Notes: generated from the sequence alone by a model not told the origin. A stretch of DNA of 13,951 bases from Synergistaceae bacterium UBA1358 (GCA_002306075.1 DBRW01000028.1:1-13951); one strand, 5' to 3'. Counted from the stretch's first letter, positions 5,571 through 12,722 are shown. Numbers and translations are program-made.

Positions 5571-7121
5571 ATGGCGAAGAACGCACTGGGCCGTGAGATA
5601 CCTGATTTTATCGAAGGATACGGCAAAACGAAGCCCTTTCAGGGCGCATTTGCCTTAAAACCGGAAGGATACAGGGCTGGCGGAAAGATCCGCTGCGTCA
5701 ACAGCACATGCACCGATAAGCGCGTAAGCGACATAAAGGCTGCGATCGCCGCATCCGGACTCAAAAGCGGGATGACGGTATCATTCCACCACCACCTCCG
5801 CAATGGCGACTATGTAGTCAATATGGTCATCGACGCGTGCGCTGAGATGGGCATCAAAAACCTGACACTCTTCCCGACAGCCCTCTTCGGCGTGCATAAA
5901 AAACTGATCGAGCACATCAAAAACGGCGTCATTACCAGAATAATGGGATCCGTAAACGGGCCGATAGGACAGCTGGTATCAGAGGGAGGAATGGATGTCC
6001 CCGTAGTATTGAGAAGCCACGGCGGACGTCCGCGCGCAGTTGCGTCAGGTGATGTCCACATAGACGTAGCCTTCATAGCCGCTCCGACAGCCGACAAGTA
6101 TGGGAATATCTGCGGCACCCAGGGACAGTCCGCTTGCGGATCGCTCGGATACGCCTTCACGGACGCTCAGTATGCGGACTGTGTCGTTGCTGTCACAGAT
6201 AATCTCCAGCCCTATCCCGTAGCTCCGGTCTCGATTTCCCAGGTCTACGCCGATATAGTGGTAGAAGTCCCGAGCATAGGAGATCCCGCAGGTATAGTTT
6301 CAGGTACTACGAAGGTCACCAGGGATCCGCTCCGCCTTCTTATAGCAAAATATGCTTCGGAGTTGATAGAGGCCAGCCCTTACTTCAAGGACGGCATTTC
6401 CTTCCAGACCGGCGCAGGCGGCATTCCGCTTGCAGTTACGGCATTCATGAAGGAAGCAATGATAAAGAAGGGCATCAAAGGCAGCTTTGGCCTCGGAGGC
6501 ATCACGGGCTACTTCGTTGAACTCCTCAAAGAGGGATTGGTAGAAAGGCTGATGGACGTCCAGTCCTTTGACCTTGAAGCCGTTCGTTCTATAGGGGAAA
6601 ACCCGAAGCACATCGAAATATCGGCCGACTGGTACGCCAACCCATGGAACTCGGGCGCAGCTGTCAACATGCTTGACGTCGTTATCCTCGGAGCGACTGA
6701 GGTCGATGTAAACTTCAATGCCAACGTAAACACCGAGGCCGACGGAGCGTTGCTGCACGGGACAGGCGGACACCAGGACACAGCCGCCGGAGCCAAGCTT
6801 ACGATAATAGCCCAGCCTCTCCTCCGCGGACGCATCCCGTGTGTCACTGACAATGTCTACAGTGTTACAACTCCGGGTGAGGTAGTGGATGCGATAGTCA
6901 CGGAGTACGGTATAACGATCAATCCCAAGAGGAAGGATCTTCTTGATGCCTGCTCAGCAGTAAAGGGACTCCCGCTTGTCTCGATGGACGAACTCGTTTC
7001 AAGGGCGCACAAGATGTCCGGCCCGACAGACCCCGTCGCTACGGAAGACCGCATCATAGGAGTCGTTGAGTGGCGCGACGGAACGGTGATCGACGTAGTC
7101 AGGCAGCTTAAAACGAAATAA
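5571..7121 (+). CDS. citF: Citrate lyase alpha subunit (citrate:acetyl-ACP transferase)
   Basis: This 516-residue protein is full length for CitF, the subunit that exchanges acetyl-ACP for citryl-ACP and so releases acetate. It shows SFHHHLRNGDYVVN (71-84), the HGGRPRAVASGDVHIDVAF region, GGITGYFVELL (309-319), and GGHQDTAAGAK (399-409) with QPLLRGRIPCV following, all typical of the family. It starts one base after the citE stop, and the ribosome binding site GGAGGTGAAG sits inside the end of citE. It is the last gene of the cluster; two hairpins follow within 150 bases. With citD and citE it forms a complete lyase core whose maturation enzymes must be encoded elsewhere. Confidence 0.95.
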   Translation: MAKNALGREIPDFIEGYGKTKPFQGAFALKPEGYRAGGKIRCVNSTCTDKRVSDIKAAIAASGLKSGMTVSFHHHLRNGDYVVNMVIDACAEMGIKNLTLFPTALFGVHKKLIEHIKNGVITRIMGSVNGPIGQLVSEGGMDVPVVLRSHGGRPRAVASGDVHIDVAFIAAPTADKYGNICGTQGQSACGSLGYAFTDAQYADCVVAVTDNLQPYPVAPVSISQVYADIVVEVPSIGDPAGIVSGTTKVTRDPLRLLIAKYASELIEASPYFKDGISFQTGAGGIPLAVTAFMKEAMIKKGIKGSFGLGGITGYFVELLKEGLVERLMDVQSFDLEAVRSIGENPKHIEISADWYANPWNSGAAVNMLDVVILGATEVDVNFNANVNTEADGALLHGTGGHQDTAAGAKLTIIAQPLLRGRIPCVTDNVYSVTTPGEVVDAIVTEYGITINPKRKDLLDACSAVKGLPLVSMDELVSRAHKMSGPTDPVATEDRIIGVVEWRDGTVIDVVRQLKTK

Positions 7122-7160
7122 AATCAGCCTGAAAGCCGGGTCAAGCAAGAAGCTAAGCGA

Positions 7161-7200
7161 CGGGCCGGAACATCCTAAATGTGTTCCGGCCCGGTCTTGA
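7161..7200 (+). terminator. Hairpin terminator after citF
   Basis: A perfect 12-bp stem (7161-7172 with 7182-7193) encloses a 9-nt loop and is followed by a moderately U-rich GTCTTGATCTC. It lies 40 bases past the citF stop and is the first of two hairpins that can end the metabolic transcript. Being a perfect palindrome it may also act on the converging transcript. Confidence 0.7.
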
Positions 7201-7217
7201 TCTCATAATTGTTTAAG

Positions 7218-7273
7218 GTCCCGCAGCGGATCCACGATCAGCAAATGGCTGTGTCTGCGGGACTCTCTTTTTT
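7218..7273 (+). terminator. Second, canonical terminator, overlapping the end of the convergent gene
   Basis: GTCCCGCAG (7218-7226) pairs perfectly with CTGCGGGAC (7255-7263) and is followed at once by TCTCTTTTTT, the classic intrinsic form for + strand transcripts. A small CAGC/GCTG helix (7239-7242 with 7248-7251) lies in the loop. The 3' arm and T-tract fall within the last codons of the signalling gene on the opposite strand, whose stop is at 7238-7240. Confidence 0.75.
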
Positions 7274-9847
7274 CAAAAGGACCTTGTCAATGAATATATC
7301 CACGATATCCGGGTCAAACTGCTTGCCGCGGCACTTTTTGAGTTCCTCTATAGCCTCTTCCCGGCTTATCGCTCTTTTATAAGGCCTGTCAGAAGTCATT
7401 GCCTCATATGCGTCTGCCACGTTGATTATCCTTGAATGGAGCAGTATGTCGCCTTCTTTCAGTCCCTCCGGATACCCCTTGCCGTCCCACCTTTCATGGT
7501 GCTGGAGGACAGATTCCGCAAGCGCTGCGTATTCGTCTATTGACTTCAATATCTGATAGCCCTTCTCCGAATGCATCTTTATCTGCTCGTACTCTTCTTC
7601 GGTCAGTTTATCGGGTTTGTTGAGCAAAGACGCAGGTATAACGATCTCGCCGATGTTGTGGAGCAGGGCTGTAGTTTTGAGATCAGCCGTCTCTCTGTCA
7701 GAGAGATCCATAGCATTGGCGATCCTTTCGCAGAAACCCATGACCCGTTTTGAATGATCCTGGACCGCGGCATGTTTGCTCTCTGTCAGCCTGATCAGAT
7801 TTTCAACGATCGTGTTTCTCATCATTTTTCCGCTCTTCAATTTGTTTCTGTACATCGAAGATTCAGCTCTTTTAAGTACATCATAGATATTTTGGTCCTC
7901 TTCTGTTTTAACTGCAGATCCGACCGCTACTGAGGGTACCAGGGAGCCTGCGTTAGTTTCGGAAATTGCTTTGAGTATCCTTTCCGATATTTTTTCGGCA
8001 CCCTCGTTGTCCGTCCGTGGAAGGAGGATCAGGAATTCATCACCGCCCAGCCGCCCCACAATGTCGTCGCTCCGGAGCATATCTCTGAGCACATTCGCTA
8101 CAGAGACTATGAGCCTGTCTCCCATCTCATGCCCGAGGGAGTCGTTGATCAGCTTCAGTCCGTTCAGATCCATATAAATCATTGAAAAGGGAAGGTTTCG
8201 TCTTGTGTCAAGCCTTTTTATTGAATCATGCATGTATCTCCTGTTGTACAGGCCGGTCATGTGGTCATGGAGACTCAGGTACTCCACCTGCTTCAGCCTT
8301 TCTATTTTTTCCGTACTGTCCCTGAAGACAAGGATCATTCCCGTCACATTTCCGCTTTTGTCCGTTATAGGATCGGCAGAGTATTCGATGAAGAGTTCAT
8401 ACCCGTTTTTGGATACCAGGATCTTATGGTCACGGTCGTTTATCTGTTCACCGTTTTGGAGAACTTTTTCAAAAAATGAAGACAGTTTTTCTTTTGTCTT
8501 ATCGTCCCTTATGTCGAAGAACTCATCTATCTTCATTCCCATAACATTTTTCAGCCTATACTCCGTAAGGTTTTCCGCCGCCTTGTTCATCAATACGATC
8601 CTTCCGTCCCTGTCGGTGGATATAACGCCGTCGCCTACAGACAGAAGGGTCTTTTCGATCTGTTCTTTCTCGATATAGAGAGCCTCTTCGAGTTTCTTTC
8701 TCTCCGTGATGTCATCTGACACGACTGCGAATTGCCCGTATTTGGGTGAGTATGATGATACGCGGTACCACTTGTCGAAATGGGCAGAGTAGCTGTCGAA
8801 CTGGATCGGTTCACCTGTAAGCGCTACCCTTCCGTACTTCTCTATCCAGACCTTCTCTGTGTTGGGCAGGACTTCCAGAACGGTCTTTCCTATAACATCC
8901 TCTGCCCTGAGGCCCGTCTGTTCCTCAAATTTTTTGTTTATGCTGATGAACCTGTAATCATAGGGACTGCCGCTATCGTCGCAAATGATTTCATGAACGG
9001 CCAGCCCATGGAGCATCTGGTCAACGAGAAGCTTGAAGTGCTGCTGGCTTTCGTAGAGTCTTGTCTGGGTCTTTTTGAACTCTGTCGTCTCCCTTATTAT
9101 GTCTCCTGTCCCAATCAAATTGCCGGCAGAGTTATATACGGGGAATTTTTTTGAGATGATGTGCCTGTCTTTGAATTTCGGCAGGTCGATGATATTTTCT
9201 ACGAGCAGGTAATCTCCCGGTTTGAGTTGCTGCGCCTCCATATCCCGTTCCAGATAAAATTTCCCGGGATCCGCGTCCGGCGAAAACCCGAAAATTTCGG
9301 CACAGTTCTTTCCCAGGATATCCCGGGCCGAAGAATGGCCGGACAGTTTTGCGTACGAATCATTTGCGGCGACTACCTTAAGGTCCAGGTCTTTGAAGGC
9401 TATCATATCGTCGCTCTGTTCGACGAGTCCGGCCAGGTATGTGATCCTTTCCTCAGCCTTTGGCCTGGCGGAAATGTCATTGAAGGAGCACATTATGACA
9501 TTTTGCCCGTTGCAGCATTCAAGGAGACAGCCGGCGTTCATTTCAACCTTTAAAGGTTCTCTTGCCTTTGAGATGAATATTGTTTTGACGGTTTCTTTTG
9601 CGGAGTCCGGCGCACTGCCTTTCTTGGCAAGGGTGAGATACTGCCTGCATCTTTCAATATGGTCCGGGTGTATGATGTCCCACACGGTCATACGGCAGGT
9701 CTCTTCTTCGCTGTAGCCGAGCTTTGCTTTCCAACACTCGTTGACATAGATAAGATTGTCGTCCATGTCGACACAAAAAATCAATTGTGAAACCTTCTCA
9801 ACAAATTCACGACACAGTCTTTCCGTGAATTCAAACGGCTTTTCCAT
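7238..9847 (-). CDS. PAS-PAS-PAS-PAS-GGDEF-HD(GYP) signalling protein
   Basis: This 869-residue protein is probably cytosolic, since no signal peptide or membrane segment is visible. Four PAS-like segments lie at about 12-127, 138-258, 268-384 and 395-512, ending in typical linkers such as DDITERKK. The GGDEF domain (about 522-630) has DLNGLKLIND, the GGDEF motif at 601-605, and an RxxD inhibitory site (592-595) five residues before it, so it looks like an active, feedback-controlled diguanylate cyclase. The C-terminal HD-GYP domain (about 680-856) keeps H698, H730, H759, HHE (783-785), GYP (791-793), D812 and TSDRPY. However, the HD dyad is His730-Asn731, and HDIGK reads HNIGE. Phosphodiesterase activity is therefore doubtful. 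The ATG has AGGTGATG just upstream. The gene stands alone on this strand; its PAS ligand is unknown. Confidence 0.93.
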   Translation of the reverse strand: MEKPFEFTERLCREFVEKVSQLIFCVDMDDNLIYVNECWKAKLGYSEEETCRMTVWDIIHPDHIERCRQYLTLAKKGSAPDSAKETVKTIFISKAREPLKVEMNAGCLLECCNGQNVIMCSFNDISARPKAEERITYLAGLVEQSDDMIAFKDLDLKVVAANDSYAKLSGHSSARDILGKNCAEIFGFSPDADPGKFYLERDMEAQQLKPGDYLLVENIIDLPKFKDRHIISKKFPVYNSAGNLIGTGDIIRETTEFKKTQTRLYESQQHFKLLVDQMLHGLAVHEIICDDSGSPYDYRFISINKKFEEQTGLRAEDVIGKTVLEVLPNTEKVWIEKYGRVALTGEPIQFDSYSAHFDKWYRVSSYSPKYGQFAVVSDDITERKKLEEALYIEKEQIEKTLLSVGDGVISTDRDGRIVLMNKAAENLTEYRLKNVMGMKIDEFFDIRDDKTKEKLSSFFEKVLQNGEQINDRDHKILVSKNGYELFIEYSADPITDKSGNVTGMILVFRDSTEKIERLKQVEYLSLHDHMTGLYNRRYMHDSIKRLDTRRNLPFSMIYMDLNGLKLINDSLGHEMGDRLIVSVANVLRDMLRSDDIVGRLGGDEFLILLPRTDNEGAEKISERILKAISETNAGSLVPSVAVGSAVKTEEDQNIYDVLKRAESSMYRNKLKSGKMMRNTIVENLIRLTESKHAAVQDHSKRVMGFCERIANAMDLSDRETADLKTTALLHNIGEIVIPASLLNKPDKLTEEEYEQIKMHSEKGYQILKSIDEYAALAESVLQHHERWDGKGYPEGLKEGDILLHSRIINVADAYEAMTSDRPYKRAISREEAIEELKKCRGKQFDPDIVDIFIDKVLLKKESPADTAIC

Positions 9848-9935
9848 CTCATCACCTAGTATGATAAGCTCAGGGGTAGTGTAGTAAAAACCATTACTCT
9901 CTGTCTGCCCATAAAATTTAGTATCTAAAGTAATT

Positions 9936-9941
9936 ATTATA
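9936..9941 (-). promoter_or_regulatory. Probable -10 element for the PAS-GGDEF gene
   Basis: Read on the minus strand this is TATAAT, a perfect -10 hexamer, in an AT-rich tract about 90 bases before the ATG. A -35 is weak; the best 17-base-spaced candidate is TATTCT. Transcription would start near 9929 and leave an untranslated leader of about 80 nt. Confidence 0.45.
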
Positions 9942-9999
9942 CAACTTTTTTAATTTACAGAATAATCGCTCTTGATGTTCAAATTTTATCACATAACGT

Positions 10000-10018
10000 A
10001 AAGCGACGGGGTCGTTTT
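10000..10018. promoter_or_regulatory. Imperfect inverted repeat, possible operator
   Basis: AAA-G-CGAC, then GGG, then GTCG-T-TTT forms a 19-base dyad centred at 10009 with one mismatched pair. Counting from the extended -10 at 10032-10040, its centre is near -38, where a bound protein would contact or block RNA polymerase. No regulator family is recognised. Confidence 0.3.
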
Positions 10019-10031
10019 ACTCTGCAGCATT

Positions 10032-10040
10032 TGTTATAAT
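10032..10040 (+). promoter_or_regulatory. Extended -10 promoter for the DUF1538/P-II operon
   Basis: TGTTATAAT is a perfect extended -10 (TGnTATAAT). The -35 region has only a poor match, as is common for this class. Start of transcription is expected near 10047. The leader then holds a 6-bp hairpin GGTCCG/CGGACC (10065-10070 with 10075-10080, loop TATG) before the AAGGGAG ribosome binding site. Confidence 0.6.
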
Positions 10041-10116
10041 CAGTAAGGCATTATTTATTGGCCGGGTCCGTATGCGGACCGGAGAGAACCGCTTATCCTG
10101 AAGGGAGTTTTATCAT

Positions 10117-11610
10117 TTGAATGTGATCACAGAAAAACTCAAAGAGGTCCTTCTGGCGGTCCTGCCGATAACTTTTATAGTCACCATCCTTAACTTCACC
10201 GTCACTCCCCTTGGCACTGACCTTTATGCAAGATTCGTCGTTGGCGCAATTTTGATCGTTGCCGGTTTGACGATATTCCTTCTCGGGGTCGACATCGGGA
10301 TAACCCAGATAGGCAGTCTGATGGGGTCTGCGATAGCGAAGACGAACAAGCTCGCGGTCGTTATAGCAGCCGGTCTGGTGCTTGGATTCGTGATATCCGT
10401 CGCGGAGCCGGATCTTCACATACTGGCTCAGCAGGTGGACAGCGTGACCGCGGGCAATATAGGGAAGAATGGTATCGTAGTGGTAGTGTCGGCGGGGATA
10501 GCGCTTATGCTGGCCCTGGGTTTTCTCAGGATACTCTACAACCTGCACATCAAAAAGATATTCACGATTCTCTATTTTATCGTTTTTTTACTTGCTTATT
10601 TCACGCCGACCGAATTTATGGCGATATCCTTTGATGCTTCGGGTGCCACCACGGGGGCCGTGACGGTGCCCTTCATACTGGCTCTTGCTGCGGGGGTCTC
10701 GGCACTGCAGAAAGACAGCAAGGCCTCCGAGATAGACAGCTTCGGAATGGTGGGGATCGCGTCTGTAGGAGCCATAATAGGGGTCATGCTGATGGGGATA
10801 CTGTCAAAGACCGAGAAACTCACAGGGGCCCTTCCGGTCAACGACGCTTCCTATCATTCGATAATGGCCCCCTTCTTTGCAAAGGTCCCGTCAATTTCGC
10901 TGGAAGTGATATCGGCGCTTTTGCCTGTGATCATTATCTTCGCGGTATTCCAGAAGATCTCCTTCAGGCTGTCATCCAGAGCTGTAATAAGGATCACGAA
11001 CGGCCTTGTCTATGCCTTTGTCGGCCTTGTCCTCTTTCTTGTGGGTGTCAACGGTGGATTCATGGAAGTGGGAAGCCTTATAGGACGAAATCTCACCATG
11101 ATAGAAAATAAAATTTATCTCATATCTGTGGGGTTCATCCTGGGCCTTGTCACTGTGCTCGCCGAGCCGGCCGTCTACGTACTGACGCACCAGATCGAAA
11201 ATGTTACCAGCGGCTACGTCAAAAGAAGCCTTGTAATGGGGACACTGAGCATAGGTGTCGGAGCGGCGGTGGTCTTTGCCGTGGTCAACATCCTCAGTCC
11301 CCGGTTGAATATCTGGCATTTTCTCCTTCCCGGCTACATAATATCCATAGCGCTGTCATACTATGTACCCAGACTCTTTGTGGGTATCGCGTTTGATTCG
11401 GGAGGCGTGGCTTCTGGACCCATGACCGCGACATTTGTCCTTGCTTTTGCCCAGGGTGTCGCTGATGCGGTGGATACAGCAAGCATCCTCTCGGACGGTT
11501 TCGGGGTCATAGCGATGGTAGCAATGACTCCAATAATCGCCCTTCAGCTTCTGGGAGCGGCCTTTCAGATGAAATCGAAGAAAGAAGGTCTGAAAAGTGA
11601 TGGTAAATGA
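10117..11610 (+). CDS. DUF1538 membrane protein with two tandem repeats
   Basis: This 497-residue, very hydrophobic integral membrane protein is of unknown function (DUF1538 family) and is built from two homologous halves offset by about 253 residues. Matching landmarks are LGVDIGITQIGSLMG (56-70) and VGVNGGFMEVGSLIG (309-323); AEPDLHILAQQV and AEPAVYVLTHQI (Glu97 and Glu350 inside hydrophobic stretches); and FDASGATTG (172-180) and FDSGGVASG (426-434). Such internal pseudo-symmetry and buried acidic residues are typical of secondary transporters or channels, but the substrate is not known. The start is taken as TTG at 10117, 9 bases after AAGGGAG; the in-frame GTG at 10123 is the alternative. 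Its 3' end overlaps the P-II-like gene, which points to a regulated transporter. Confidence 0.9.
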   Translation: MNVITEKLKEVLLAVLPITFIVTILNFTVTPLGTDLYARFVVGAILIVAGLTIFLLGVDIGITQIGSLMGSAIAKTNKLAVVIAAGLVLGFVISVAEPDLHILAQQVDSVTAGNIGKNGIVVVVSAGIALMLALGFLRILYNLHIKKIFTILYFIVFLLAYFTPTEFMAISFDASGATTGAVTVPFILALAAGVSALQKDSKASEIDSFGMVGIASVGAIIGVMLMGILSKTEKLTGALPVNDASYHSIMAPFFAKVPSISLEVISALLPVIIIFAVFQKISFRLSSRAVIRITNGLVYAFVGLVLFLVGVNGGFMEVGSLIGRNLTMIENKIYLISVGFILGLVTVLAEPAVYVLTHQIENVTSGYVKRSLVMGTLSIGVGAAVVFAVVNILSPRLNIWHFLLPGYIISIALSYYVPRLFVGIAFDSGGVASGPMTATFVLAFAQGVADAVDTASILSDGFGVIAMVAMTPIIALQLLGAAFQMKSKKEGLKSDGK

Positions 11611-12268
11611 CACAGGAAAAGCATGCTTTGAGCTCATCTGGGCAATAGTAAATTTCGGGAAGGGCAGCAAGGTGATGCAGGAAGCGAAAAAACACGGCAT
11701 TACCGGAGGGACTATACTTTTGGGCAAAGGAACGGCAAACAATCTGATAGCTGATCTGTTTGGCCTGTCGGATATCCGGAAAGAGATCGTGCTGATGGGA
11801 GCAAATACGATGACGGCCAGATCGGCATTGGAGGCACTTGATAGAAAATTTGAGTTTGACAGGCCGAACCACGGAATAGCTTTCACTGTTCCGGTGAATG
11901 AGATGATAGGATCCGTAGGATGCAAAGCTGCCGAAAGAGACACGGAGGAACGGGGGGAAGAGGCGGTGTACTGCGCTATAACAGTGGTAGTCGACAAGGG
12001 AAAGGCGGAACATGTGATCGATGCCGCAACTGCGGCAGGATCAAAGGGCGGGACGGTGATCAACGCCAGGGGGTCGGGCATTCATGAGACGAGCAGACTC
12101 TTTTTTATGGACATAGAGCCTGAGAAGGAGATAGTTCTCATCATTTCCGATAAAAAGAGTGCTGACGCGATAGTTTCTTCCATCAGGGAAAAGATGGAGA
12201 TAGACAAACCGGGGAAAGGAATTATTTTCATACAGGACGTAAGTATGATCTACGGGTTAGCTAAGTGA
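11597..12268 (+). CDS. Tandem P-II-like regulatory protein
   Basis: This 223-residue cytosolic protein is about twice the size of GlnB/GlnK and consists of two P-II-like repeats offset by roughly 114 residues. Matching blocks are GGTI...GKGT (37-46) and GGTV...RGSG (151-161); KEIVLM and KEIVLI; and FEFDRPNHGIAF (85-96) and MEIDKPGKGIIF (200-211). The T-loops are short and lack the uridylylated Tyr51 of GlnB, so covalent control by GlnD is unlikely. ATP/ADP or another small ligand is the more probable signal. It overlaps the transporter gene by about 11-14 bases. GTG (11597) and ATG (11600) are adjacent in-frame starts, and AGAAGG spacing suits either. By analogy with GlnK-AmtB and SbtB-SbtA it probably gates the DUF1538 protein; this is inference. 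Confidence 0.9.
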   Translation: MMVNDTGKACFELIWAIVNFGKGSKVMQEAKKHGITGGTILLGKGTANNLIADLFGLSDIRKEIVLMGANTMTARSALEALDRKFEFDRPNHGIAFTVPVNEMIGSVGCKAAERDTEERGEEAVYCAITVVVDKGKAEHVIDAATAAGSKGGTVINARGSGIHETSRLFFMDIEPEKEIVLIISDKKSADAIVSSIREKMEIDKPGKGIIFIQDVSMIYGLAK

Positions 12269-12320
12269 TCTTTAGGGGCAGTGACCATTTCTGCTCCCAA
12301 GAGCGTCGGTGTGATACACA

Positions 12321-12359
12321 CTGCCTGCCCGGAATGTCGCTGTATCCGGCGGCAGGCAG
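12321..12359 (+). terminator. Hairpin after the P-II gene, possible terminator
   Basis: CTGCCTGCC (12321-12329) pairs perfectly with GGCAGGCAG (12351-12359). The helix continues as CGG/CCG (12330-12332 with 12346-12348) after a 2-nt bulge. It is stable but followed by CTCTGATG rather than a U-tract, so it may end transcription only with help, or just protect the 3' end. Confidence 0.45.
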
Positions 12360-12425
12360 CTCTGATGCCGCACACATGATCCTATAAATAAGTCACCGGA
12401 TTTGACCTGCTTTCCTGGCAACCGT

Positions 12426-12446
12426 CGATCCCTGCCCGGATCGTTT
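12426..12446 (+). other. Short hairpin with U-rich tail
   Basis: CGATCC (12426-12431) pairs with GGATCG (12438-12443) around a CTGCCC loop, and TTTCT follows. It could be a weak terminator behind the stronger U-less stem at 12321-12359, or part of a larger fold closed by the ATGCCG/CGGCAT pair. Confidence 0.35.
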
Positions 12447-12630
12447 CTAAGACTCTTTTCCGGCATACATATCAACAGCCCGGACAAAGGGTATTTTTGT
12501 AATTACTCTTAAAAATTTTTATTCCATTTTTTAGGACAGCCGATTTTTAGCGGCGTTCCCTGTCAAAGGATACCAAATTCGAAATTACAAGGCGGAGTTG
12601 GTGTTTCCGCTGATCATAACCATGGGTCCG

Positions 12631-12645
12631 TGTGACTTTGTCACA
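12631..12645. promoter_or_regulatory. 15-bp palindrome, probable operator
   Basis: TGTGAC-TTT-GTCACA is a perfect inverted repeat. Its half-sites resemble the TGTGA/TCACA of the Crp-Fnr superfamily, but the gap is one base shorter than the Crp N6 spacing. Its centre (12638) lies at about -41 relative to the start predicted from TATAAT at 12667-12672, the usual site for a class II activator. The -35 region there is poor, which fits activator dependence. Confidence 0.5.
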
Positions 12646-12666
12646 AACGGCGGCAGCTGCGTCATG

Positions 12667-12672
12667 TATAAT
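12667..12672 (+). promoter_or_regulatory. -10 element of the sulfur-transport operon
   Basis: This is a perfect TATAAT, 51 bases before the first gene. No good -35 lies 16-18 bases upstream (the 17-base candidate is CAAACG), while a palindrome covers the region just before it. Transcription is expected to start near 12679, with an AT-rich leader of about 45 nt. Confidence 0.55.
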
Positions 12673-12722
12673 AGCTGTATAAATAAATATTTTTAAAATT
12701 TATATTATTGTAGAGGAGGCCA

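Larger units (their letters stand above)
12269..12722. other. Long intergenic region with dyads, no convincing gene
   Basis: These 454 bases separate the P-II gene from the sulfur-transport operon. No open frame has a ribosome binding site and recognisable protein. The first 200 bases contain several inverted repeats, including a long-range ATGCCG/CGGCAT pair (12365-12370 with 12461-12466) that encloses the 12426-12443 hairpin. The middle is AT-rich. The last 100 bases hold the palindrome and promoter annotated separately. No riboswitch class, tRNA or attachment site could be recognised. Confidence 0.6.

Noticed and set aside
4517..5626. Long - strand open frame (369 codons) opposite citD and citE
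   Set aside because: The + strand encodes clear CitD and CitE with coupled starts; the opposite translation has no recognisable domain.
12390..12420. tRNA T-arm-like string on the - strand (GGTCAAATCC)
   Set aside because: No acceptor stem, anticodon arm or CCA end can be built around it.
12380..12450. SAM-type riboswitch suggested by GGCAACC and neighbouring stems
   Set aside because: The short GGCAACC string is present, but the rest of the S-box core and its helix order are missing, and it lies about 300 bases before the next gene.
12272..12487. Small - strand open frame (71 codons) in the long intergenic region
   Set aside because: No ribosome binding site, proline/arginine-rich low-quality translation, and it covers RNA-like inverted repeats.
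12631..12645. Assigning the palindrome firmly as a Crp site
   Set aside because: The spacing between TGTGA and TCACA is five bases rather than six, and no regulator gene is in the window, so only a general operator call is supported.
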